From positions 3,162,001 to 3,226,000 of the forward strand of contig NC_089391.1 of NCBI RefSeq assembly GCF_003171515.1: a DNA stretch of 64,000 bases, in the 5' to 3' direction. The position numbers were made by a program, and so were the translations under genes. The DNA comes from Pyrenophora tritici-repentis (Eukaryota > Ascomycota > Dothideomycetes > Pleosporales > Pleosporaceae). The notes under the pieces are model-generated. The model did not search any database and was not told the origin of the DNA. It saw only the letters and a program-made list of their open reading frames with translations. Each line of letters starts with the position of its first letter. Position 1 is the first letter of the stretch. Positions 22,441 to 34,047 of the stretch are shown one piece after another.

Positions 22441-25400
22441 TGCGATTGAAGTGTTGGTGGTTACAATAGGTAGAGGGCTAGTGAAGGACCTAACTATGCT
22501 GCACTGGTGGGTAGTGTTGCTTATGGTAACAATGTAGCAATGTCACGGTAGGTCTTGTCAAGTGTAACAGAACAGTAACTTGTAGTCGAGTTGATTATGT
22601 GGTTGAGACAGCTTACACAGCTATGGGTGGGCTGAGATCTTATACACGTCGTGGACGACGCGCATGGAAACCGAGTCGACTTACAAGAGTCGGTTTGAGC
22701 AGGGGTTCTACTGTGAGCATGCAATTATACCCGCATGTAACGGCCACAGTGGACCCTGGGAAATGTGGCTTTCTGCGAAAAGTAGGTGCATAACGCAGTT
22801 TGGCGAGCGTTGTGGTCCAGCCTGTCTCTCGGCAAGCGCGTCCGGAGCACGTTGCAGCGGTGCCGCAAGCAATTCAGGTGTAGTTATTCTCGTCTTCGAG
22901 TGGTTCGCCAAGTTACACTACCGATGAGCGCGGGGCAAGGGCTTTGCATGAAGGCGTACGCTATACTTTTTCAGGTGTTTGATAAAAGATTAGCATACTC
23001 GCTGACTTAAATCGCAACCATGGCCCGCCAACCACAGGCGCAGTATCGGATTTAGTCGATTGGCGTCTTGGTAAACCCCAGAGGTGCCTGGTGTCGTCTT
23101 CTCGAAGACCTAACCGACCTAAGGATCATCGTCCCGCAGACGATGCATAGGGCTGGATCTGCTAGGAGCAATGGCATCCAGCTGCTAAGTTTGATGCTTC
23201 ACGATGGCTTTCGCGCAACATTTCGCACCGTTTCCCTCAGACACGCTGGCCTCGCAGCTCAACAGAAATTGGGTCGAGATGGTGGATGCCTTCGACGTCA
23301 CTGACTCAAGGTTGCGTTCAGCTGGAATCTCGGGGGTCTTTGTCGCTCCCGAGAGTAGGCTGAGCAGCCCCGAAGTTCGGTGGTAGTGAAGTGTAGTTCG
23401 CACTAGCCGCGAATAGTTGCAAGTGCATTCCAATTCAGTCACCGCCCTTCGGCGTCGCTTGCGAGGGACCCCCGAGGCGATGGCTGCTACAGAAATAGCC
23501 GTACCTACCGCTCGGGATTGCGCCCTTGACAGCTGGCCTCGTTATACTAGAGCTCTTGGCGTAAACGCGCCTCAATCTTGACGCGGCCTCGCTGGAGAGA
23601 GTTGAGATTGTGTGTTGTTCGTATAGCATTGGTGTTTACCATTGACTTTTCAAGTACTATCACATGCATCATCGCACATGGGTTGAGGATAAGTAACACA
23701 GGAAAACCTGAATGCGATCGGTGAATGTCGGGTACAGAAACTGGGGTGCGGCGAAAACCACCTTTGGCAGCACATGGTACGCTAGTGTAGGAAGTACACG
23801 TAAGCATCAATGCTATGACTTATCAGCAGCCTCATCCATGTTACCGCAATTCCAAGCAACCACTAAATGCAAATCACGACAGGCTCGGCCATGTGATGAG
23901 CTTGCCTTGGGCTCCACTGTGATGTGATTGAGCATCATGGTGCAACCAAGCTCGAGTGACGTCCAGAAAGGATATAAGGTAGCAAGAAGTCGCGACGTAC
24001 CATCTCGCAATACCTAGGCTGATGCAACACCAGTATGCTACGACGCCTCATATATCGCGCACGCCATGATGCAAACCACACGCCTACACGTGGAAGCGAT
24101 ATAGAGCCACAGCCGTACCGGTACGGTACTGGCTATGACCTCTATGCGAGACCACTGGCCGAATGCGGTAATTTTGGAAATTCAAGGCCGCCTGCCCTAT
24201 GACGTACGTGGAAAAACGCTCCTGGACCGCTGCCCACACCCATGCAAGATGGAAATCAGACCAGACTTGCATGCCCTTCACCGAATTCGCGTAGAAACAT
24301 GACGTCTAGCTGTATGGGGCAGCGATCGGCTGTCGACGCCTAACTTTATCTTATCTGATGGTATTCTGCTACCACTGGTTGGTGGGGTGTGCTTCCGACA
24401 AGCATATCTGCCCAGAACCCCTCAGATCTCCTTCTCGGCACTGCAAGACACGGTCTCGACATCGATAACAACGCAACTCGCCATTTCTTGCTCAGTCTGC
24501 CCCGCTTGCTGACATGGCCTGCTTGCTGCAGCGTAAAGCACAAAAGGCACTGCATAAACCTATAAGATTCCAAGCTTTTTCGACTGGCTAAACGGTCAGC
24601 AGCGGCATGGGACATGGACGTCTCGATCGACGGAAGTAAGCGAACTACATGTTCGACATTACCCATCCCGCATCACTGTACTCCCGCTCCGAAGTCGCCA
24701 TCAAAGCTAGGCCAAAGCTGTCGAATGTTAATGCAAATATTCTGCATACTCTACCGTACGGTACACCCAACCGCAGCGAGCATGCAAAACATGCAGTGTC
24801 TACCAAATCTTCTGCTTACCATCATGCGCCAAAGAAGCCGTGTCAGATTGTCCTCTCGCACGTATGACAACAGAATTCCCATGACACGGCACCGGAACGG
24901 CATCTCCAATTGTAGTTACTTATCCGTCCCGTTGGTCATGTTATTACGACCCCAATCAGTGGTAGTCTAGTATGGCGCACTTCAGGGTCCAACGCCAGGA
25001 ATCCTGTAGGACACGCTAGTAGCCTTACCGGGGCATATTGCTCCCTCCAGGCTACACTTCTGTAGGATAAAAGGTCGCCGACATTATTCTTCATACATAG
25101 GCGCGACATGCCCAGAATCTGCGGAGAAGTGATTGGAGCCAAGCATCTTATTAGAGAATCCTCGCGTAAATCAGTTTTACCACCAATGCAAACGCATCCA
25201 CAGTAGACATGGTAGTATAAGGTCTTTTGCTCTCCGAAACATTCCCTGGGACAAGTATCCAGATGTGGAACCGTTAGCAATGATGTTTGATGGACAGAGT
25301 AATAGCAGCGTCTTGGGCATTGTTACCACGTTTCGTAAATCCACAAATCATGAGTGGAGAGCGGAGTAGCAGAAACCCACCAAGATCGGAGCTATCGGTA

Positions 25401-25549
25401 TGGCAGCGGCCCGCGGGGTACCGTAGACGTACCTACGTCTGATCGATTTTGTCCAGCACCAGTCACATCCTCCACATGCCAAACATGGGCGCATAGCCTC
25501 ATTGCATACAACCCTCAAAAACCCTCTTTGCATTATAGGTTACTCTGAA
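22441..25549. other. Gene-free stretch, about 3.1 kb
   Basis: This lies between the divergent bZIP gene (minus) and acetyltransferase gene (plus), and so contains both promoters. Many short frames occur on both strands; none has a recognisable domain, good splice sites or a composition different from its surroundings. Confidence 0.45.
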
Positions 25550-26359
25550 ATGGCAGCATCCATCTCCCTCCGTCCCGCACAGCCCACAGATGCTCCAGGA
25601 CTTGCAGCAATACATACCTCAGCCTTCTCCACGAACAAGCTCATGCGCGCCATCTATCCTACGCCACAGGTCTGGGCAGCGTTTCAAAGCGCAGTTGAAA
25701 GGAAGATGATGGCAGATATGCATGATGCGCATACCACAGTCTTGGTTGCTACTGCGAAAAGGTTTTCATCGGGGTTTGGAGCAGAAAGAGAAGCAGCACA
25801 AGGGGAAGTGGAAGAAAGGGATGAGATTGTAGGTTTCGCAGTATGGATACATCCCACGCCATGCAAAGAGGGATTCACACCGCCGGCTTGGAATTTACCA
25901 GAGGGGACGGACTGGGGTGTACTGGGGCCGTGGAAAGAGGCTTCGGAAAAGGTTGCTTCACATGTTATAGGGGAACGTCCGCATTATGGTGAGCTCATCC
26001 GCCCACACGCACTTCTCAGTACCTCATGAGCGTTGTACGAAGCGGTGTGCTCTTCCAACCCCAACGCCCCCACCTTGGGTTATTTTCAGTCTTGTGATTA
26101 ACGAGTATGCACAGAACTCTCATGGCTCGCCGTCGCATCACAGTATGCACGGCGCGGCGTAGGCACCATGTTGCTCCGCTGGGGCCTAGACGCGTGTGAC
26201 AGAGAGCACGTGCCCGCATATCTGGACAGCACGGTGGAAGCTGCAGAGAATTTCTATCTGAAAGCTGGATTTGAAGAGAAGGGCAGAATCAAGTTGATGG
26301 TTAAGGGGGAAATGTATGAAGAGGTTGCATGTCTGTATGACCCAAAGAGGTCGAATTGA
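25550..26359 (+). CDS. GNAT-family N-acetyltransferase
   Basis: Two exons, 25550-25988 and 26115-26359, joined across a 126-nt intron (GTGAGC donor, TTAAC branch, CAG acceptor), give 227 aa. The start chosen is the ATG of MAASISLRPAQPTDAPGL, which opens directly into the GNAT beta-1 strand. The acetyl-CoA pyrophosphate-binding motif appears as ARRGVG in exon 2, right after the splice, preceded by the beta-4 strand LSWLAVASQY. A C-terminal YLDSTVEAAENFYLKAGFEEKG segment matches the usual GNAT motif B. The family transfers acetyl from acetyl-CoA to an amine; this substrate is unknown. Similar fungal proteins often act on small molecules. It is probably cytosolic, as no targeting signal is visible. 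Confidence 0.85.
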
Positions 26360-27543
26360 GAGACTGTGCGCGTTACGTTGGGCTCCGCTATTGGGCATTG
26401 TGGTTTGATAACGAATGTAAATTTGCAGAATGAGTATCTGGGATGTTGGTGATGATTGTGTCGGGGTACTCTGCATGGCCTGGTATACGTCGCACTAGCT
26501 TCCAAGAGCGCGATTATATGTGGTTGGAAATATAACAAGGCCGCGCAGCTGTCTACCAAGGCCGTACGCAGCGAATTTCTAATTAAGGGGCCTGTATACA
26601 GTATGGCGACTTGGACGTCTTCGTATAAGTCGATGAGGTGGTCAACACGTGGGGTGAAAAAAAGGTGAGTAATGGGTCGAGAACGTCTGACTTGTCGGGC
26701 ATGCTTCGTGATGCGCGACAAGCATACGGTGGGGTCGGAACATACACCGGACATGGGTATAGAAAATGTTTGAACATGAAGCCCAACGGGTGGGTGCGCA
26801 TTGCGATATCGCCAGCTTACGCCGAGATGATGTTGTGAAAGTAAGAATCATATCCAGGCTACCTTGAAAGTAGTTTCTACTCGGACAGAGTCGAAACGGT
26901 GGCGAAAAAAGGCACCTTATTACACCATGGCATAGCTGCATACTAGGTCCCAAAACGACGAAGCAATCCAGCGTATTCCCAAGTGCACGCCCCACGGGGA
27001 TAAAAGATGGTGTCTAAGTAGTGCGCGGAAGAGTCGGGGAAGCGCGCAAGTCTCGACCGAACCCTGGAACCCTCCAATACCTGACGCAAAAGGTCCAGTT
27101 TTCTAGGAAATCAGAGGTAGCGGACTTACGTTTAAATTGTGGAATCAACCAATCAGGGAAATTCCTTGACACATGAAAGTCGCCCCCGACCGTGGGCGTT
27201 GCATCACTGCGTCCTAAACGACGACGTGGTGCGGCTCTGCTTGCGAATTTCCTGCCCCTTTCGGCAACCCCTTTGCATGCTACGACAGAACGGCCCAACA
27301 TTTGGATCCACAGGCTCGTCGCGACCATCTGCAAAGGTACCGCAAAGGTATTTTCCATCGTCGGGCCGATGGTTTGGGCGATGAGGTAACGCCGTCTGTT
27401 TTGGTACCTGTCATAGCCGTGGCAATGCGGAGTACTTGATGGCCTACATCTAATACCATTGTCGCCCTCATCAACCAATTGCCGTATCAACATCGTCGCT
27501 GCTATCATTCGTGCCAAACCCTCCCACGGCAACGGCAGTCGCA
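26360..27543. other. Gene-free stretch upstream of the Prm10-like gene
   Basis: About 1.2 kb holding the acetyltransferase 3' region and the promoter of the next gene. The overlapping minus-strand frames (26186-26995, 27014-27556) have no recognisable domain. Confidence 0.45.
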
Positions 27544-29607
27544 ATGGAACCTTCAACTAACTCCACCGAGCCCATCAATGTTGATGCTTACGAGATGCAA
27601 AATGTACAACCCACACTACCACCACCATCGGCACAACCAGAACAAGCCCCAGGAAAGTCAAGAGTTAGGTTCAACAGCTCTGCCAACGTCGAAGTCCCCC
27701 CTCCGACTCTCGAACCAGCCCACAGTTACAGTCGTGTGAGCGAAGCCGATTCAAAAGAAACTCCCGCCAACCAGCACACAGCCGACGCAGAGGAGCTATG
27801 GAGCGCACATGTGGGCGGTCCAGCACGTGCCGAAACTTTCCATGCACAGCCTTCAAATGAAGTAGACCCTGATGCTGCTTATGCAGTCACAGGCAACAAC
27901 AATGGTGGCATTTTCTATCAGATCCTCCAGGCGTACAAGACACCTGTGCCTGGCTACAACGACGCATCATCCGAAGCCAGCGCGGCCTCACCTCCAAACC
28001 TGACTGGATCTTCAGGTGCCGGGACGCCATCAAGACGAAAGTGGTACAATGCAAACAAGTCGATGCAGTCGACCGAGACATTAGCAACACTCGTCGGAGC
28101 CTCAGCGAAACTTGCAAACCCTCAAGATGAAAAGAAGAATCCCGCTGCTGTACGACCACCCCATAAGCGGACCAGCAGTGGCGGCCTGCTCACCAAGGTG
28201 TGGAAGGCGAAAGAGGACTCCGACGCCAAAATCAAGATACATGTTGCCAACATCCTCAAGCGACAGCAGTACATTATCAGAATGTGCCGCGCCTTGATGC
28301 TCTTCGGCGCACCAACTCATCGTCTAGAGGAGTACCTCGCAACCACAGCCAAGGTTCTCGAAATCAATAGTCAATTCCTCTACATCCCCGGTTGCATGAT
28401 CATCTCCTTCGACGACAATCTCACCCACACGGCTGAAGTCAAGATCGTTCGCACTGTCCAAGGTGTAAACCTTGGTAAGCTCAAGGATACCCACGACATC
28501 TACAAGGAGGTGTTGCACGACGTCATCAGCTTGGATGAAGCTCTTGCCCGCCTAGATGAAGTCATTAATGCAAAGGACCGTCACCCCCGCTGGCTCACCG
28601 TCATCATGTACGGTCTAGCCAGTGCGGCCGTCTCAGTCTTCTTTCAGGCCCGACTTATCGACATGCCCGTCATCCTCGGTCTCGGCTGCGTGCTTGGTCT
28701 GCTACAACTAGTCATCGCACCACTATCCAAAACATACAGTACAGTTTTCGAAATCACAGCCACCATCCTCATGAGCTTTCTCGCCCGCGCATTCGGTAGC
28801 ATCAATAACGGCGAGCTCTTCTGCTTCTCAGCCATCGCACAGAGCGCCATCGCTTTGATTCTTCCGGGGTGGCTAGTCCTCAGTGCTGCGCTAGAGCTTC
28901 AATCCCGTGCTATCGTACCCGGTTCCATTCGCCTCGTCTTCGCAATCATCTACTCGCTCTTTCTCGGCTACGGCATCACCGTCGGCACAGCCATATACGG
29001 CGCCATAGATTCAAACGCTACAAACGCAACACAGTGCAAGGACCCCTTGAACCCGTACTGGAACTTCCTCTTCGTCCCTCTCTACGTCTTCTTCACGACA
29101 TTCACCGTACAAGCCAAATACAAGCAGATGCCGGCTATGATCACCATCGCCTTCGCCGGCTACATTGTAAACTTCTGGGCCAGCAAGAAATTCTCCTCTT
29201 CCGCACCTATCGCATACACATTTGGTGCCTTCACCATCGGCGTCTTGGCAAACCTTTACAGCAGACTGCGTCACGGTGTTGCAGCTGCCGTCCTCCTACC
29301 CGCCGTATACGTTCAAGTACCAGGCTCCCTCGCGTCAAGCGGAAGCATCAATTCCGCTCTTCGAACAGCCTCTGCCCTAATCAAGGGCTCACAAGCTGCT
29401 GCCGACGTACGTCCCCTACCTCCCCCTTATACCATACCTTTTCCACTAACGCAGCCGCAGGCATCATCCGACCACCTCAACGCCATCGTCTTCAACGTCG
29501 CCGCCTCGATGATACAAATCGCCATCGGCATTACCGTCGGTCTATTCATGGCTGCTCTCATCGTTTATCCAATGGGTAAACGACGAAGTGGTCTTTGGAC
29601 ACTTTGA
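27544..29607 (+). CDS. Prm10-like ThrE-family multi-pass membrane protein
   Basis: Two exons, 27544-29406 and 29461-29607. The 54-nt intron (GTACGT donor, CACTAAC branch, CAG acceptor) is in frame and stop-free; splicing gives 669 aa. The N-terminal ~240 residues are hydrophilic and probably cytosolic. A ThrE/DUF1212 domain begins near RMCRALMLFGAPTHRLEEYL and holds the conserved PGCMIISF stretch; about ten hydrophobic helices follow, including a second ThrE-type half. The family includes bacterial threonine/serine exporters and yeast pheromone-regulated membrane protein 10. Transport of amino acids or related compounds is a family-based guess. The ATG at 27544 is used because the frame's upstream extension has no ATG. 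Confidence 0.88.
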   Translation: MEPSTNSTEPINVDAYEMQNVQPTLPPPSAQPEQAPGKSRVRFNSSANVEVPPPTLEPAHSYSRVSEADSKETPANQHTADAEELWSAHVGGPARAETFHAQPSNEVDPDAAYAVTGNNNGGIFYQILQAYKTPVPGYNDASSEASAASPPNLTGSSGAGTPSRRKWYNANKSMQSTETLATLVGASAKLANPQDEKKNPAAVRPPHKRTSSGGLLTKVWKAKEDSDAKIKIHVANILKRQQYIIRMCRALMLFGAPTHRLEEYLATTAKVLEINSQFLYIPGCMIISFDDNLTHTAEVKIVRTVQGVNLGKLKDTHDIYKEVLHDVISLDEALARLDEVINAKDRHPRWLTVIMYGLASAAVSVFFQARLIDMPVILGLGCVLGLLQLVIAPLSKTYSTVFEITATILMSFLARAFGSINNGELFCFSAIAQSAIALILPGWLVLSAALELQSRAIVPGSIRLVFAIIYSLFLGYGITVGTAIYGAIDSNATNATQCKDPLNPYWNFLFVPLYVFFTTFTVQAKYKQMPAMITIAFAGYIVNFWASKKFSSSAPIAYTFGAFTIGVLANLYSRLRHGVAAAVLLPAVYVQVPGSLASSGSINSALRTASALIKGSQAAADVRPLPPPYTIPFPLTQPQASSDHLNAIVFNVAASMIQIAIGITVGLFMAALIVYPMGKRRSGLWTL

Positions 29608-30900
29608 AAACACATCGAAGTATACATATTTCTAATCCCCCCCTTCCCTGTTTGAAGCATAGCGATATGGCGTTTATAGGACAACACAAAAATAATGGTG
29701 GGATCGAAAAAAGGAAAAAGGAAAAGGGGGTTTGGAGTACGGAGTAAGGGTACTCCTGGTGCTAATGATTTATAGTCTTGCATCATACTACTACTACTAG
29801 CCAGAGCACGTGGAGATGCGTGGTGTAGTGAAGGCACCCGGATCACGACTTTACGCCCTTACTACGAAGACGACAATTTTCCAGCGCAACAAAGCCGAAG
29901 CGGAAAAATCACTGCCCCCCCCCCCGGCCCCGCGGACCGTATATACCCTCCCCGTACCCCAGATAGCCCGATCCCTCCCACGGACCCATTTCCACAGCGA
30001 CAACGACGACGAAAGTCCTCTGCAGCAAGCCCGCCCCAGCGTCCCCAGCGCTCCACTGGAACTTTCCTTTGCGACAAATTCTCCCCAGCATCCCACCGGA
30101 ACCTTTGCGACTCGCCCGGATTTACCTCCTTTGCGACTCTCAGGACCCAGCTATCTGTCCATGAACTCTTACAGGCAGCCATTATACCCGAGCGGCATTC
30201 CCTTTTTTCTTTCCAGCCGGACATAGACCTTGCGACTTCCTTCCTTGCGACCTTCCTCTTCCCTTTTGACCTCGCTACGTGTTCGTTTTCTGCCCTGCTT
30301 ATACCCGCCCGACCCATCGACCGCCCGCCCGCTACCCCCATGCTGTGCTGATGCCCGTTTATGTTGCGGTGCTTGCTTGCGTGGAGGTGTGTGGCGGGTA
30401 GGCTAGTGATGATGCTTATGTGTGACGTGCAACTGGTAGGTGTGATTTGTGATGTATTGATATTTTTCCTTTCATTTCTTGAGTATGTAGCTTGGAGGTT
30501 GGGATTGGGGTGAAAAGCAATAGGGAGAAGACATGAGTGGGATGAGTGAGAGGAGAAGAAGGGCAATGGTGGCAAGATATATAGTCAAGTTAGCTCAATC
30601 TCAACAGGTTGACTATGAAAGTCTGTCTTTTACATAGTGGTACCGATTTGTGTTTGACCCCTTTGTTCTTGGTGTTTCGCTGGACGTTCCCTGTTGATGG
30701 CCAGTGTTTGGACGGTGGAAAGGGAACAACTGGCTTATATGTGTCGGAGAAGATGATGAGATAAATTTGGTTACCATGTATACTAGTACAGCTTACTTTG
30801 CTCTGGGAAAGCATGAACTATCAGAAATCCAACGACATAAACTTCATTATCCATCTCGTCAATTTGATGCGCACTTTCCAAGCATCCTGAAAACCACCCT
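29608..30900. other. Gene-free stretch between convergent genes
   Basis: About 1.3 kb between the 3' ends of the Prm10-like gene and TIM21. It contains a C homopolymer near 29920-29930 and C-rich tracts that create frames on both strands (29810-30226 plus, 29862-30575 minus), which I take as non-coding. Confidence 0.45.
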
Positions 30901-31736
30901 CTACCACCATCTCGCACCGAAAATCTTCGGCGCAACTCCACTCCCCTTCTCATCCGCCACCAAATCAATCCTTTGATGCCCCTTCACATCCACCGCCAAC
31001 GTCTCATACTCATACTCGCTCTGACTCGGCCGCTTCGTCAAATGCACATGCACAACACCCTGACCCAGCGGCCCCTCTACATAAAACCTAAAGCGCATAT
31101 GCTGGGTACCCCACTTGTCCGTCTCCTCTGTACTCGACATCCAGCGGCTCTTTGCCCAGTTGGACCAGGTAACTTCGCCGTGGGCAGCGATTTGCGGACC
31201 GGGGCCCAGGAGTTTCTGGCAGCGGGCGTCTTCGCGGATGCGGGTTGTGGCACGGTTGAAGTAGGCGGTTTTGGACGAGGGGCTGAAGACGTCGGAGACA
31301 AGGAAGTAGGCTACGCCGCCCTGTGTGGAAAGAGTCATGTTAGTTTTAATTGCTTTTTGGGGTGGCGTGCGTGGTGCCTGGTTTTTTTGTTTTTGCTTTT
31401 CACGTCATGTCATGGGTGGCGTACTGTTGCTACGAGGCCGACAAGGACAACGACTAGATTCACGCTTTGCTGTGTTGTGCGCACGGCTTTTTCTACGGGC
31501 GACAGGTCCGACCAGCGGACCTGGCCCGTGTCGCCGGTCAAGGTGATGGATTTGCGCTGTGGTTGCGGTGGGGGATTGGGCGTCGACGTATGCGTTGCTT
31601 GCACTTTTGATGTGGTGGAGAAGAAGGCTGTGCGACCGATATATTGTCGTCTGATTGATACTGGCTGGATACGCGGGAGGAGAAAAGTTGGTCGTAGGAG
31701 AGCAATTGCCTCGCTGGGTTTGTATATGGCCGCCAT
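30901..31736 (-). CDS. TIM21: Mitochondrial import inner membrane translocase subunit Tim21
   Basis: Two exons, 31736-31425 and 31320-30901, with a 104-nt intron (GTACGC donor, ACTAAC branch, CAG acceptor), give 243 aa. Residues 1-45 form an Arg/Ser-rich mitochondrial presequence. One membrane segment lies at about 93-116 and is split by the intron (NLVVVLVGLVAT, then GGVAYFLVSDVF). The intermembrane-space domain follows, with FNRATTRIREDARCQKLLG, HMRFRFYVEGPLGQGVVHVHL and YEYETLAVDVKG, all characteristic of Tim21. It links the TOM complex to TIM23 and to respiratory supercomplexes during presequence import. It is divergently arranged with MSP1, another mitochondrial gene, with 293 bp between the two start codons. 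Confidence 0.93.
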
Positions 31737-32029
31737 GTTTTTGGTGTGAGGGGCGTTTGTTGCGGGGGAACTACGATTTGCAATGCGATGCGATGCGACG
31801 TGCCTGGTGATGCGGAGTTTCTGAGCTAAGCACCTGAACTAGCTCGTGTGTGACGGCAGAAGGTGAATGCAGCCAAGGCCGAGGCTGCATGAGTGTGGCG
31901 GGCCGGTCCCTGAGACGTAACTTTTGGGTATCGGACACAACACGTTCGTTCGCTCTAAACCTCAGAAGATTCAGGCCCAGGCTCGGAACACAGCATCGTG
32001 GAGCGTGGAGGTCGAGAGTCACAGCCAGG
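31737..32029. promoter_or_regulatory. Shared divergent promoter region of TIM21 and MSP1
   Basis: A 293-bp gap separates the start codons of two head-to-head mitochondrial genes and must hold both promoters and leaders. GCGATGCGATGC-type short repeats occur near 31786-31797. No specific factor site is assigned. Confidence 0.55.
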
Positions 32030-33631
32030 ATGAGTTCGAATAAGAAGAGTAGCCTCACGGGCTATCTCCCCGATATCCTCATGGCAGCTGCCGCAGTACG
32101 TACATACCTACCTTCCCTCTTGTCACTTCATTCCTTGTCGTTTCCTATTACTGACATGGACACTAGCCATTAATAGCCTACTTTGTAATCCGCAATCTTC
32201 TCACTCGTCTCGACCCTGAAGCCCAGCAAAAAGAGGAAGCACGTGCCAAGGCCTCAGCTGCGACGCGCAAACTCGACGCCATTCTAACGAGCAAACGACG
32301 GAAAAGCTATGGCGAGTACGACAGCGAGGATGACGACGAGACTGAACCACGGCATCGACGGCCGCGGATAGCGGACCTCAATCTGAATACGTATGAGCAG
32401 ACAATTGCCATGGAAGTTGTTGCGCCCGAGGAGATTCCCGTGAGCTTTGAGGGTACGTCACATTATTGATACAAGACGACGACAGAAGTACAACATTGGG
32501 CACCACTAACTCTCTCACCTCCCCAGACATTGGTGGCCTCGACTCAATAATCGAAGAACTCAAGGAATCCGTAATTTACCCGCTCACCATGCCCCACCTA
32601 TACTCGCACTCGTCCTCGCTCCTCAGCGCACCTTCTGGCGTCCTTCTCTACGGTCCACCCGGCTGCGGAAAGACAATGTTAGCCAAAGCGCTCGCACACG
32701 AATCTGGCGCATGCTTCATCAACTTGCACATCTCCACCTTGACGGAAAAGTGGTACGGCGACAGCAACAAACTCGTAAACGCAGTCTTCAGTCTCGCCCG
32801 CAAACTCCAACCTAGCATTGTCTTCATCGACGAGATCGACGCCGTACTAGGCCAACGAAGAAGCGGCGAGCACGAAGCCAGCGGCATGGTAAAAGCAGAG
32901 TGCGTTCCCCCTTATATCTCCATACCAGAAACACAACCAGACTGACACACCACCCCAGATTCATGACCCACTGGGACGGCCTCGCATCCAGCACCTCCTC
33001 GGGCACCTCAACCCCGCAACGCATCTGCATCCTCGGCGCCACAAACCGCATCCAAGACATCGACGAAGCCATCCTACGCCGCATGCCCAAAAAGTTCCCC
33101 GTCGCCCTCCCCTCAGCCATCCAACGCCACAACATATTCTCCCTCATCCTTCGCGGCACAAAAATCGACACCGCAAACTTCGACCTCGACTACCTCGTCC
33201 GCATCTCCGCCGGCATGAGCGGCTCCGACATCAAAGAAGCCTGCCGCGACGCCGCCATGGGCCCTGTCCGCGAATACATCCGCCGGAAGAAGGCAGACGG
33301 CACATTGCGCAGTAGTCGGGCGGTCGCGCAGGGTGATGTGCGCGGGTTGCGGACGGAGGATTTCTTTGGTAGGGGCAGGGGATTGAGGGATTTGGATAGT
33401 TTGGATGACACGAGGGAGGAGCTGAATGCGAGGGTGAGGAGTAGGGTGCATACGACTGAGGAGAGTGAGGAGGGTGACGAGGATGATGCGACGACGGAGA
33501 GTGGGACGACTGTTAGTGGGACTACGGGCACGGGCGTCGATGGTGGGGTTAGCGAGCATTCGTATCGTCCTGCTGCTTCTGCTGCTGGTGCTGGTGTTGC
33601 GAAACGGGAGGAGGATGTTGTTGTGAGGTAA
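32030..33631 (+). CDS. MSP1: Msp1/ATAD1-type AAA ATPase of the mitochondrial outer membrane
   Basis: Four exons, 32030-32095, 32167-32452, 32527-32899 and 32959-33631, with introns of 71, 74 and 59 nt carrying CTGAC, CTAAC and CTGAC branch sites, give 465 aa. An N-terminal membrane anchor spans about residues 13-30 and crosses the first splice junction. Then come a charged linker, the [19 protein letters not shown] region typical of Msp1, Walker A GPPGCGKT at 160-167, Walker B IVFIDEID with Asp219-Glu220, and the sensor/arginine-finger region ([23 protein letters not shown]). The family extracts mislocalised tail-anchored proteins and stalled precursors from the outer membrane and peroxisomes. 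The last ~80 residues are a low-complexity Ser/Thr/Glu/Gly tail that the yeast protein lacks. Confidence 0.93.
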
Positions 33632-34047
33632 AATACCAGGCGCTAGGAAGCGTAAACCTCCTTTCACAAGATTCCCTGATGAGAAACACTTGGACATGTT
33701 TTTGTATGAGAAACAGAAACAGAAAGAGAGGAAAATACCGAACCGAATCGAACGAAACGACGTTTTTCGTACATATCTCATCGCATAGTTTGCCAATGGC
33801 GGCGTTGTTGTTTTCCATCACTCAAAGCAAAGCGGTTATGTAGTGTGGATAAGGGGTACGGATAAGGGATAGAATAGGTCACGCATCTCACCTTTTTTTC
33901 CTCTTGTAAACACAGCGTCTAGTCATGCATACAGTATACCATTTTCCCCTCCTCCACAACACACGTACATACATACGCACGGAGACACAAAGACCAATCG
34001 AGACAGTCAGACCACGACCATGTTGCACAAAACAGAAAAACCCCTGC
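33632..34047. other. Convergent 3' regions of MSP1 and SEC27
   Basis: A 416-bp space between converging genes that should hold both 3' UTRs and polyadenylation signals. It is A/G-rich at 33700-33760 and C/A-rich towards SEC27. No gene is seen. Confidence 0.5.

Noticed and set aside
29862..30575. 237-codon minus-strand frame between the Prm10-like gene and TIM21
   Set aside because: Biased composition from C/G-rich tracts and a homopolymer; overlapping frames on both strands and no domain.
33113..33796. 227-codon minus-strand frame over the end of MSP1
   Set aside because: Antisense to the MSP1 AAA domain and tail; no domain of its own.
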